Positions 1-5,721 of a stretch of DNA of 10,200 bases are shown one piece after another. A program made the position numbers and the translations under genes. The first letter of the stretch is position 1. Each line of letters starts with the position of its first letter. This DNA comes from Alistipes sp. (GTDB lineage Bacteria > Bacteroidota > Bacteroidia > Bacteroidales > Rikenellaceae), in the NCBI GenBank assembly GCA_017559685.1, contig JAFYQY010000160.1, positions 1-10,200 of the forward strand, read 5' to 3'. The notes under the pieces were generated by a model that had not been told where the DNA came from, did not search any database, and saw only the letters and a program-made list of their open reading frames with translations.

Positions 1-1183
1 CAGCTGCCGACCACGAGATGTGCATAGCATTCTGAGTCATCTCCAAGCCCGAAGTTGCAACACCACCTGCGTTTACTGCCTTACCAGGAGCGAAGAGAAT
101 CTTCGCATTCTGGAATGCTGCGATAGCCTCAGGGGTACAACCCATATTCGAAACCTCGGCAACGCACCAAGTGCCGTTTGCGAGCAACTCCTCAGCGTCA
201 GCGCCTGTCAACTCGTTTTGGAATGCGCAAGGGAGTGCGATGTCGCACTTCACGCTCCAAGCCTTCTTGCCTGGTACGAAAGTAGCGTCGGTGAACTTCT
301 CTGCAAATGGAGCTACGATATTGCGGTTCGAAGCACGCAACTCAAGCATATAGTTGATCTTCTCGTCGTTCATACCGTTAGGGTTGAGAACTACGCCGTC
401 TGGGCCCGAGATTGCGATAACCTTAGCACCCAACTCGGTAGCCTTCTTCGCTGCACCCCAAGCCACGTTACCGAAGCCCGAGATAGCGATTGTAGCACCC
501 TTGAGCTCCTTACCAGCACGGTGGAGCATATGCTCTACGAAGTACAAAGCGCCGAAGCCTGTAGCCTCAGGACGAATCAACGAACCACCCCAAGTGAGGC
601 CCTTACCTGTCAATACGCCTGTGTTGTACTCACGAGCCAACTTCTTGTACATACCGTACATATAACCGATCTCACGACCGCCTACACCAACGTCGCCAGC
701 AGGAACGTCGGTATCAGGGCCGATATTCTGCCACAACTCCAACATAAAGGCCTGGCAGAAACGCATAATCTCAGCGTCGCTCTTGCCTACTGGATCGAAG
801 TCTGAGCCACCCTTTGCGCCACCCATAGGGAGGGTAGTCAAGGCGTTCTTAAATGTCTGCTCGAAACCGAGGAACTTCAACATCGAAGGGTTTACGGCTT
901 TGTGGAAGCGGATACCACCCTTGTAAGGGCCGATAGCCGAGTTGAACTGGATACGATAACCGAGGTTGGTCTGAATCTCGCCCTTGTCATCAACCCAAGT
1001 TACACGGAATGTGATGATGCGGTCAGGCTCAACGATGCGCTCAACGATCTTTGCCTTCTCGAACTCTGGGTGCTGGTTGTATACCTCCTCGATAGACTCC
1101 AATACCTCACGTACTGCCTGCAAGTACTCGTTTTCACCCGGATGCTTACGCTCAAGGTCGAGCATAATATCATTAACTTTCAT
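1..1183 (-). CDS. gdhA: Glutamate dehydrogenase, NAD(P)-dependent (3' end outside window)
   Basis: The reverse strand encodes 394 residues of a hexameric glutamate dehydrogenase, which interconverts 2-oxoglutarate plus ammonium and glutamate in the cytoplasm. Visible signatures are GPYKGGIRFH (85-94, Lys88), the conserved Lys112 region, PMGGAKGGSDFDP (119-131, catalytic Lys124), PAGDVGVGGRE (161-171, Asp164) and the Rossmann loop GFGNVA (236-241). Lys88, Lys112, Lys124 and Asp164 sit one position from the known Clostridium symbiosum catalytic residues. The family is about 445 residues long, so roughly 50 C-terminal residues lie beyond the left edge. ATG at 1183-1181 gives the usual N terminus (MKVNDIMLDLERKHP). 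The 52-base gap from the response regulator gene is AT-rich with no clear TAnnTTTG box, so co-transcription with the upstream genes is likely. Coenzyme choice is uncertain: SGPDG follows the second Rossmann strand, as I recall from the NAD-type C. symbiosum enzyme. Confidence 0.97.
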   Translation of the reverse strand, partial: MKVNDIMLDLERKHPGENEYLQAVREVLESIEEVYNQHPEFEKAKIVERIVEPDRIITFRVTWVDDKGEIQTNLGYRIQFNSAIGPYKGGIRFHKAVNPSMLKFLGFEQTFKNALTTLPMGGAKGGSDFDPVGKSDAEIMRFCQAFMLELWQNIGPDTDVPAGDVGVGGREIGYMYGMYKKLAREYNTGVLTGKGLTWGGSLIRPEATGFGALYFVEHMLHRAGKELKGATIAISGFGNVAWGAAKKATELGAKVIAISGPDGVVLNPNGMNDEKINYMLELRASNRNIVAPFAEKFTDATFVPGKKAWSVKCDIALPCAFQNELTGADAEELLANGTWCVAEVSNMGCTPEAIAAFQNAKILFAPGKAVNAGGVATSGLEMTQNAMHISWSAA

Positions 1184-1235
1184 AGCTAAAAAATTTAAAA
1201 GTTTTACTTTATGTGATTTTATAATTAAAAGTTCT

Positions 1236-1871
1236 CTATATCTCTACAAGGTTATTCTTTATGGCGTAGACCACAAGGCTTGCCGTATTCTTCGATCCTG
1301 TCTTCTCGAGGATGTTGGCACGATGTGTGTCGACGGTGCGCTTCGAGAGGAATAGCTGATCGGCAATCTCCTGCGTGGAGAGTCCTCGACAAATGCCGAG
1401 CAGAACATCCATCTCTCGCTCGGAGAGTATCTCTGTATCCTCGTTGCGACGCATTGCTTCGGAGAGTGCCTGCATAACCTCGGTGCAGATGTACTCCTCG
1501 TTGTTCGTTACGGCCTTGATAGCCGCAAAGACCTCATCTATAGATGAATCCTTCAGCAAGAAGCCCTTCGCTCCGGCCTCGACCATACGGGAGTAGTACT
1601 TCTCCTCACCAAACATCGACAGGCAGATAATCTTCAGTTTGGGGTTGCGGTCCAATGCCAAGGCTGTAGTCTTATCGCCCGAGAGCGTCGGCATCGCTAT
1701 ATCCATAAAGACAACATCTGCCGACATCGCCTCTTCGCTATTCAGGAAGTCGGCGCCATCGCCCGCCTCGGCCACCACACAACAACCCTGGTTGCCATCA
1801 ATCAACCCTCGCAAGCCGTTGCGAAAGAGGGCGTGGTCGTCCACCAATGCTATCTTTATCTTCTTCTCCAT
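1236..1871 (-). CDS. NarL/LuxR-type two-component response regulator
   Basis: This 211-residue protein has an N-terminal receiver domain (about 5-120) and a C-terminal LuxR-type helix-turn-helix (about 145-209). The receiver shows the acidic pair Asp11-Asp12, the phosphoacceptor Asp57 in MDIAMP, Ser85 at the switch position and Lys107 in FLLKD. The DNA-binding domain has LSEREMDVL (149-157), GLSTQEIADQLFLSKRTVDTH (163-183) and the closing dimerisation helix. Length and domain order are normal for the family. It overlaps the 3' end of the histidine kinase gene by 16 bases, which suggests translational coupling and makes the kinase its cognate partner. Target genes cannot be read from the sequence; gdhA lies 52 bases downstream on the same strand. 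Start: ATG at 1871-1869, giving MEKKIKIALVDDHA, which places the first receiver strand correctly. Confidence 0.94.
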   Translation of the reverse strand: MEKKIKIALVDDHALFRNGLRGLIDGNQGCCVVAEAGDGADFLNSEEAMSADVVFMDIAMPTLSGDKTTALALDRNPKLKIICLSMFGEEKYYSRMVEAGAKGFLLKDSSIDEVFAAIKAVTNNEEYICTEVMQALSEAMRRNEDTEILSEREMDVLLGICRGLSTQEIADQLFLSKRTVDTHRANILEKTGSKNTASLVVYAIKNNLVEI

Positions 1872-2842
1872 AATCGTTCTCTCTTTTTGGCAGCTACGAC
1901 GTCTGGGTTGGTGCTAATCTGTACCTCGGCTCTCATACCGCAACCACTCTTGCTCGTGATATTCAACGAGCCGTATAACGAGTTGATGCGAGAGTTGATA
2001 TTCGACAAACCCATACCCGTTGATGAGGCTGGGGCGCCGAGGTTGAAACCTTTGCCGTTGTCGCTATATCGCAGCTTGAGCCAATCGCCCTCCTGCATCA
2101 ATACAACCTCGATTTTCGAGCACTCGGAGTGCTTGAATGAGTTGTTTATAAGCTCACAAACCACACGATACATAACCACCTCGATGTCGTTGTCGAAGCG
2201 CTCGTCGTGGAGGTTGGTCTCGAATGCTATCTCGATTGTATGAAGCGACTTGATGCGTGAAATGAAGTTGTGGATGCCCTGTGCAAGTCCGAAGTCCATC
2301 AACACCTGCGGCGACATATTGTTTGATATCTCACGCACTGAGCGAATAGCCTCGTCGATAACGAAGCGTGAGTTCTGTAATATCTCCTTCTGGTGCTCGG
2401 TCATATTCTCGGTCGAGATTGCCGAGAGCGACATTTTTGCCGAGGAGAGCAGAGGCCCCATACCGTCGTGCAGCTCCTTGGCAAACTGCGAGCGAGAGCG
2501 CTCCTCGGTGCGAATTACCGTCGAGAGAAGCTTCTTGCCCAACTGCTCACGCTGGCGGTTGAGGTGGTTGATGTAGTTGACGAGTCGGTGTGCGAACAAT
2601 ACCGCACCCACAAGACACAGCGATAGCACCACATCGAGTGTGATGAAGAGTTCGTAGTCTACCGTTCCGTCCGAGAAGATGTGGAGAAGGTGCTGTGCAA
2701 ACGACGTCATAAAACAGACGATGCACAATATCCAGATTACGCTATACTTGGTGCGTCGAACAAGGTGCGCAGCGTAGCCTATGGCTAATAACTGAATGGC
2801 CATTATTATTCCCATCGTTATTTTTAGACCAAGGCCTACCAT
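1856..2842 (-). CDS. Membrane sensor histidine kinase, NarL/DegS type (HisKA_3)
   Basis: This 328-residue kinase begins with three hydrophobic segments (about 5-25, 34-53 and 66-88) joined by short loops, so almost nothing projects outside the membrane. A linker helix (about 90-115) leads to a HisKA_3 dimerisation domain with phosphoacceptor His125 in ELHDGMGP. The ATP-binding domain follows: N box ELINNSFKHS (230-239), DNGKGF (261-266) and GMGLSNI (276-282). The signal may be sensed in or at the membrane, since no PAS, GAF or periplasmic domain is seen. The tail (about 318-328) is strongly basic. It starts 18 bases after surE ends and overlaps the response regulator gene, so all three are probably co-transcribed. 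The stimulus is unknown. Confidence 0.94.
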   Translation of the reverse strand: MVGLGLKITMGIIMAIQLLAIGYAAHLVRRTKYSVIWILCIVCFMTSFAQHLLHIFSDGTVDYELFITLDVVLSLCLVGAVLFAHRLVNYINHLNRQREQLGKKLLSTVIRTEERSRSQFAKELHDGMGPLLSSAKMSLSAISTENMTEHQKEILQNSRFVIDEAIRSVREISNNMSPQVLMDFGLAQGIHNFISRIKSLHTIEIAFETNLHDERFDNDIEVVMYRVVCELINNSFKHSECSKIEVVLMQEGDWLKLRYSDNGKGFNLGAPASSTGMGLSNINSRINSLYGSLNITSKSGCGMRAEVQISTNPDVVAAKKRERLWRRR

Positions 2843-2860
2843 ATTGTGCGCTCTGTTATA

Positions 2861-3631
2861 CTATAGAATACTCTTTAGTTGCTCCATTTGGGTGTATGCG
2901 GTCAAGTCTACCTGCACGGGAACGACCGATACATATCCGTTTGCCAATGCCCATTCGTCGGTGTCTTCTGCCTCGGGCTCGGCATTCGAGAAGTCGCCCG
3001 TAAGCCAGAAGTAGTCTCGCCCGTGTGGGTCTGTTCTCTTGAAGAACTCCTCACGCCAATACCCTCGGGTTTGGCGAGAGAGACGTACGCCCTTAATCTC
3101 GTCGCAAGGGATATTGGGAACGTTCACATTGAGGCAGAGTGGCAACGGCAGCTCCTTCGAGAGTACCGACTCGACAACCTGTGTTCCATACTTTACTGCG
3201 CCCTCGAAATCGGCATCGAGATCGTGATCTGTGAGCGAGAGACCTACGCTCGGGATGTTATAGAATGCCGCCTCGATGGCTGCACCCATAGTTCCAGAGT
3301 AGAGAACATTAACGGCAGCATTTGAGCCGTGGTTAATACCCGAAATAACCAAATCGACCTTTTCGTCTATGAAAAGGTGGTCGAAAGCCATCTTTACACA
3401 GTCTACGGGCGTGCCGTCGAGTGAGTAAACCAGCACGCCATCCTCCTCACGAACTTTGCGAAGTCGTAATGGGTTGTGGATGGTAATGGCTTGGCTCATA
3501 CCACTTTGTGGTGCATCAGGTGCAATGGCTATAACACGACCGAACTGTCGTGCAATCTCAATCGCAGCGGCAAAGCCCTTGCTGCGATAGCTGTCGTCGT
3601 TGGTTAGGAATATTACTTTCTGCTTGCTCAT
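2861..3631 (-). CDS. surE: 5'/3'-nucleotidase SurE (survival protein)
   Basis: This 256-residue protein matches SurE, a metal-dependent cytosolic phosphatase acting on nucleoside monophosphates. The metal-site residues are visible: Asp12-Asp13 in LTNDDS, Ser43 in APDAPQSGMSQAIT and Asn100 in SGINHGSNAA. Other family blocks are LDGTPVDCVKMA (71-82), YSGTMGAAIEA (111-121), LNVNVPN (167-173) and QTRGYW (187-192). Length is normal. I place the start at ATG 3631-3629 (MSKQKVIFLTNDDS). An in-frame TTG three codons upstream (3640-3638) overlaps the probable -7 promoter box and is not needed for the fold. It is the first gene of an apparent operon with the two-component pair and perhaps gdhA. A functional link between SurE and the kinase is not evident. 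Confidence 0.96.
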   Translation of the reverse strand: MSKQKVIFLTNDDSYRSKGFAAAIEIARQFGRVIAIAPDAPQSGMSQAITIHNPLRLRKVREEDGVLVYSLDGTPVDCVKMAFDHLFIDEKVDLVISGINHGSNAAVNVLYSGTMGAAIEAAFYNIPSVGLSLTDHDLDADFEGAVKYGTQVVESVLSKELPLPLCLNVNVPNIPCDEIKGVRLSRQTRGYWREEFFKRTDPHGRDYFWLTGDFSNAEPEAEDTDEWALANGYVSVVPVQVDLTAYTQMEQLKSIL

Positions 3632-3637
3632 ATAGTA

Positions 3638-3645
3638 CAAAGGTA
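3638..3645 (-). promoter_or_regulatory. Probable -7 promoter box for surE operon
   Basis: On the minus strand these bases read TACCTTTG, matching the Bacteroidota -7 consensus TAnnTTTG. The start codon of surE (3631) lies only six bases beyond the box, so the transcript would have a leader of a few bases or none. No TTG is present at the usual -33 distance; that region falls in the TTTTCCG heptamer repeats. The box is a good match but the promoter is predicted from sequence alone. Confidence 0.55.
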
Positions 3646-3647
3646 GT

Positions 3648-3683
3648 AAAAAAAACGGAAAACGGAAAACGGAAAACGGAAAA
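3648..3683. repeat. A8 tract plus heptamer tandem repeat (CGGAAAA x4)
   Basis: Four perfect copies of CGGAAAA run from 3656 to 3683, preceded by eight A residues (3648-3655). The array lies 10 bases upstream of the surE -7 box and covers where a -33 element would lie. Such tracts can change length by replication slippage. Confidence 0.9.
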
Positions 3684-3722
3684 GTTTTGAGTTGAGAGTT
3701 TTTTAGAGTAGTGAGGAGTTTA

Positions 3723-3845
3723 ATAGGACAAGATGGGATTTGGGCTTACGCCCTTGATAGGACGAGATGGGATAAAATAGGAATTCCTATCCAATCCTAT
3801 CAAGCACCGCAGGTGCGCATCCTATTTAATCCTATCCAATCCTAT
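3723..3845. repeat. Nested direct and inverted repeats with small hairpins
   Basis: A 17-base unit ATAGGACAAGATGGGAT (3723-3739) recurs with one mismatch at 3757-3773. A 16-base unit TCCTATCCAATCCTAT occurs perfectly at 3785-3800 and 3830-3845. CTTGATAGGA (3753-3762) is the exact reverse complement of TCCTATCAAG (3795-3804), enclosing the 12-base palindrome TAGGAATTCCTA (3778-3789). Short stems GGGC-TTAC-GCCC (3742-3753) and GCACC-GCA-GGTGC (3804-3816) lie within it. Function unknown; it looks like a composite of small intergenic repeat units. Confidence 0.85.
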
Positions 3846-3860
3846 AATCCCTAACATCCC

Positions 3861-3918
3861 CACCTAAAATCTATTTCCATACCTCAGGACTCGAACGGTC
3901 GCAGCAGGTTTGAGCAGA
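3861..3918. repeat. 58-bp direct repeat, copy 1
   Basis: This 58-base stretch begins CACCTAAAATCTATTTCC and recurs at 3977-4034, an offset of 116 bases. The two copies differ only at 3895/4011 (A/C) and 3915/4031 (C/T). Neither copy encodes a recognisable peptide. Confidence 0.92.
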
Positions 3919-3935
3919 GCAAAAGCGGATAAGAG

Positions 3936-3970
3936 AGATTGCCACGTCGCTACGCTCCTCGCAATGACGT
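3936..3970. repeat. REP-like palindromic element
   Basis: The minus strand reads CGTCATTGCGAGGAGCGTAG and continues GCGACGTGGCAATC. The outer arms ATTGC (3938-3942) and GCAAT (3961-3965) pair. Wording of this kind (CATTGCGAGGAGCG...GCAATC) is familiar to me as a dispersed intergenic repeat in many bacteria. It lies exactly between the two 58-base direct repeats. Confidence 0.65.
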
Positions 3971-3976
3971 TGAGCA

Positions 3977-4034
3977 CACCTAAAATCTATTTCCATACCT
4001 CAGGACTCGACCGGTCGCAGCAGGTTTGAGTAGA
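3977..4034. repeat. 58-bp direct repeat, copy 2
   Basis: Second copy of the unit at 3861-3918, with two substitutions. The pair brackets a 58-base spacer that carries the REP-like element. This suggests a local duplication or two insertions of one dispersed element. Confidence 0.92.
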
Positions 4035-4064
4035 CCGAGCATAGGAGAGTTGGAGCGGAGGCGG

Positions 4065-4155
4065 GCAACGAAGTTGCAAGCATTGGGCGAATAGACTCAA
4101 AGGAAATTTATTTACTTTTTGACTATTCGCACAAGGCTTACGATTGCGAAGCAAT
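4065..4155. repeat. Cluster of short stem-loops
   Basis: Three hairpins are visible. GCAAC-GAA-GTTGC lies at 4065-4077. GCGAATAG (4087-4094) pairs with CTATTCGC (4123-4130), extended after a two-base bulge by TCAAA (4097-4101) pairing with TTTGA (4118-4122). ATTGC-GAA-GCAAT lies at 4143-4155. The motif CTATTCGGGCAAACG near 4220 echoes the CGAATAG arm. No promoter or coding content supports an RNA gene here. Confidence 0.6.
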
Positions 4156-4234
4156 ACGACTACGCTACAACGCACACTGCACAGACAAGTTTGCCACACC
4201 GCCACCGACTGAACGAGTTCTATTCGGGCAAACG

Positions 4235-4265
4235 AAAAAGGAGCTTTCCGAAGAAAACTCCTTTT
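4235..4265 (-). terminator. Rho-independent terminator of tRNA-Leu
   Basis: Read on the minus strand, AAAAGGAG (4265-4258) pairs with CTCCTTTT (4243-4236). The inner stem TTTC/GAAA is capped by the stable loop TTCG. The descending arm ends in TTTTT (4239-4235). It starts only a few bases past the tRNA 3' end, which fits a single-tRNA transcript. Confidence 0.85.
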
Positions 4266-4269
4266 GAGG

Positions 4270-4350
4270 TGCCCAGAATAGGACTCGAACCTACACGCCT
4301 CTCGGCACTCGCACCTGAAACGAGCGCGTCTACCATTTCGCCATCTGGGC
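4270..4350 (-). tRNA. tRNA-Leu (anticodon CAG)
   Basis: The minus strand folds into a complete class II tRNA. The acceptor stem is GCCCAGA/TCTGGGC with discriminator A at 4270. The anticodon stem CTCGT/GCGAG encloses the loop TTCAGGT, placing anticodon CAG at 4317-4315, which reads CTG leucine codons. A variable arm TGCCGAGAGGCGT has stem GCC/GGC. The T arm is GTAGG-TTCGAGT-CCTAT. The D region contains AAATGGTAGAC. The discriminator is followed by CCT, so the full CCA end is not encoded and must be added after transcription. It has its own promoter and terminator. Confidence 0.97.
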
Positions 4351-4360
4351 TTTGTGAGTG

Positions 4361-4390
4361 CAAAGGTAGCGAATTTTTTACGAATTGCAA
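4361..4390 (-). promoter_or_regulatory. Promoter of tRNA-Leu
   Basis: On the minus strand TTG (4390-4388) and TACCTTTG (4368-4361) are separated by 19 bases, an excellent match to the Bacteroidota -33/-7 promoter. Transcription would start a few bases before the mature tRNA 5' end at 4350. Confidence 0.78.
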
Positions 4391-4430
4391 CTTTGCCAAA
4401 CTTTTTTTGAAAACTTTTTGCCGTTAATCT

Positions 4431-4460
4431 TTTGCGTTTCCGATTTTATTCTTATCTTTG
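4431..4460 (+). promoter_or_regulatory. Promoter of hemW
   Basis: TTTG (4431-4434) and TATCTTTG (4453-4460) lie 18 bases apart, a good Bacteroidota -33/-7 pair. The start site would fall near 4466, ahead of the GTG start codon at 4484. It points away from the tRNA promoter on the other strand. Confidence 0.7.
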
Positions 4461-4483
4461 TTAGGATAAAGAAAAGAGTACGA

Positions 4484-5596
4484 GTGGCGTCACTATATTT
4501 TCATATACCCTTCTGCAAGAGGTTGTGCGGATATTGCGATTTCTATCGCAGTGTGAAGCTGAAATATATGCCTGATGTTGTCGATGCGATGCACGCCGAG
4601 TTGGCTGCCGAGCAAGAGTTTATCAAAGATAAAACCATTCGTACAATCTACTTTGGAGGAGGTACGCCTTCGTTGCTTGCGCCGAGCGAGATAGAGCGAT
4701 TTGTCGAGCAGGCAAAGTCGATTTTCGACTGCTCGCAGTTGGAAGAGGTGACCGTCGAGGTTAATCCCGACGATATTACTCCCGAGTATGTGGCTGAGTT
4801 GCGTAAGACGTCGGTCAATCGTATCTCGATGGGAGTGCAGTCGCTTGATGATATATGTCTGCAGTTTAAGGGACGTCGCCACTCAGCTGAGCAGGCTGTG
4901 AAAGCAGTGAAGATGCTCCAGGCGGCGGGCTACGACAATATCTCTGTCGATGTGATCTTTGGAATTCCAGGTTTTGGTCGTGGCGAACTCGAGGATACGT
5001 TGCGACGTATCTTGGCGATGAATGTGCAACATATCTCGGCCTATCATCTTACTATCGAGGAGAATACACGCTTCGGCCGAATGATGGCAAAGGGCGAACT
5101 TGTCGAGGTGGATGAGAGCTGTAGTGAGACCTATTTTGCAACGGTGCATAGGGTGTTGACAGCGGCAGAGTTCGAACACTACGAGGTCTCGAACTACGCT
5201 TTGAAGGGCTGCCGCTCGAAGCATAACTCTTCGTATTGGCGAGGTGTGGAGTATCTCGGAATCGGCCCTGGAGCGCATTCGTTTAACGGTGCGGTGCGTC
5301 GTTGGTGCGAACAGGATGTCGAGGAGTATGTCGGTGGGGTAGAGTATGGCTCGGAGGTGCTATCCCAGCGAGATAAAGTGAACGAATATGTGATGACCTC
5401 GTTGCGCTGTGCCGAGGGCATATCGTTGGCGAAGGTGGAGCACGATTTTGGCAATGACGAGCGTGCGAGATTGGAGCGAGAAGCGTCGAGCGAGGAGTTG
5501 CGCTCGTTGCTTGTTTGCGACGGCGAAAATTTAAGAATAGCGCCCGAGAATATGCTCCTATCCGATTATGTGATAACTGCTCTGATTGAGCTGTAG
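4484..5596 (+). CDS. hemW: HemW, radical SAM haem chaperone (coproporphyrinogen oxidase-like)
   Basis: This 370-residue protein belongs to the HemN/HemW radical SAM family. The 4Fe-4S cluster motif is Cys11-x3-Cys15-x2-Cys18 in FCKRLCGYCDF. The residue two after Cys18 is Phe rather than the fourth Cys of true HemN, which favours HemW, a haem-binding protein that delivers haem to haemoproteins. Further family blocks are FGGGTPS (57-63), VEVNPDD (91-97), RISMGVQS (113-120), HYEVSNYA (232-239) and GIGPGAHS (259-266). I choose GTG at 4484, which yields the standard opening M-ASLYFHIPFC. The in-frame ATG at 4385 lies upstream of the promoter and would add 33 non-homologous residues. Length is normal for HemW. 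The gene is probably transcribed alone, with 125 bases before the next gene. Confidence 0.93.
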   Translation: MASLYFHIPFCKRLCGYCDFYRSVKLKYMPDVVDAMHAELAAEQEFIKDKTIRTIYFGGGTPSLLAPSEIERFVEQAKSIFDCSQLEEVTVEVNPDDITPEYVAELRKTSVNRISMGVQSLDDICLQFKGRRHSAEQAVKAVKMLQAAGYDNISVDVIFGIPGFGRGELEDTLRRILAMNVQHISAYHLTIEENTRFGRMMAKGELVEVDESCSETYFATVHRVLTAAEFEHYEVSNYALKGCRSKHNSSYWRGVEYLGIGPGAHSFNGAVRRWCEQDVEEYVGGVEYGSEVLSQRDKVNEYVMTSLRCAEGISLAKVEHDFGNDERARLEREASSEELRSLLVCDGENLRIAPENMLLSDYVITALIEL

Positions 5597-5624
5597 AGAC
5601 GCATAATATAAATATTAGTATAAA

Positions 5625-5644
5625 TTATTAAAAAATTTTAATAA
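5625..5644. repeat. AT-only palindrome upstream of the glycogen gene promoter
   Basis: TTATTAAAA (5625-5633) and TTTTAATAA (5636-5644) are perfect inverted copies two bases apart. The palindrome sits just ahead of the -33 element of the next gene. It could be an operator, an UP-like element or chance in very AT-rich DNA; nothing decides between these. Confidence 0.4.
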
Positions 5645-5648
5645 ATAC

Positions 5649-5679
5649 TTGATATTGTAATTTTATAGGGTTATATTTG
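5649..5679 (+). promoter_or_regulatory. Promoter of the glycogen synthase-phosphorylase gene
   Basis: TTG (5649-5651) and TATATTTG (5672-5679) are 20 bases apart, a strong match to the Bacteroidota consensus. The predicted transcript has an A-rich leader of about 37 bases before the ATG at 5722 and no Shine-Dalgarno sequence, as is usual in this phylum. Confidence 0.75.
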
Positions 5680-5721
5680 CCCCAAATTTTGGAAACAAAA
5701 ACAATAAATTATTAGATAATT

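Larger units (their letters stand above)
3684..4234. other. Gene-free intergenic region with multiple short repeats
   Basis: No believable coding sequence is present on either strand; open frames here are short, low in recognisable content and cross repeats. The stretch holds several repeat and hairpin elements listed separately (3723-3845, 3861-4034, 3936-3970, 4065-4155). No TAnnTTTG box with a partner TTG was found inside it. It separates the end of the tRNA-Leu transcript from the start of the surE operon. Confidence 0.75.

Noticed and set aside
20..1189. Plus-strand open frames across 20-1189.
   Set aside because: They are shadows of gdhA, whose reverse-strand translation is an unmistakable glutamate dehydrogenase.
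1184..1235. Independent promoter for gdhA.
   Set aside because: The gap is AT-rich but contains no TAnnTTTG box with a partner TTG on the minus strand; a weak or non-standard promoter cannot be excluded.
3632..3640. TTG at 3640-3638 as the start of surE.
   Set aside because: It overlaps the likely promoter box and adds only three residues ahead of a well-placed ATG.
3887..3900. tRNA remnant suggested by AGGACTCGAA, which matches the T loop of the nearby tRNA-Leu.
   Set aside because: The flanking bases do not form a T stem and no anticodon arm lies at the right distance.
3861..4034. Possible CRISPR array (repeat, 58-base spacer, repeat).
   Set aside because: There are only two long repeat copies, the single spacer carries a known type of palindrome, and no cas gene is present.
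4119..4427. Open frame of 102 codons on the plus strand.
   Set aside because: It runs antisense through the tRNA gene, its terminator and its promoter, and has no recognisable protein features.
4385..4483. ATG at 4385 as the start of hemW.
   Set aside because: It lies upstream of the -7 box at 4453-4460 and adds 33 residues not found in the family; GTG 4484 gives the standard N terminus.
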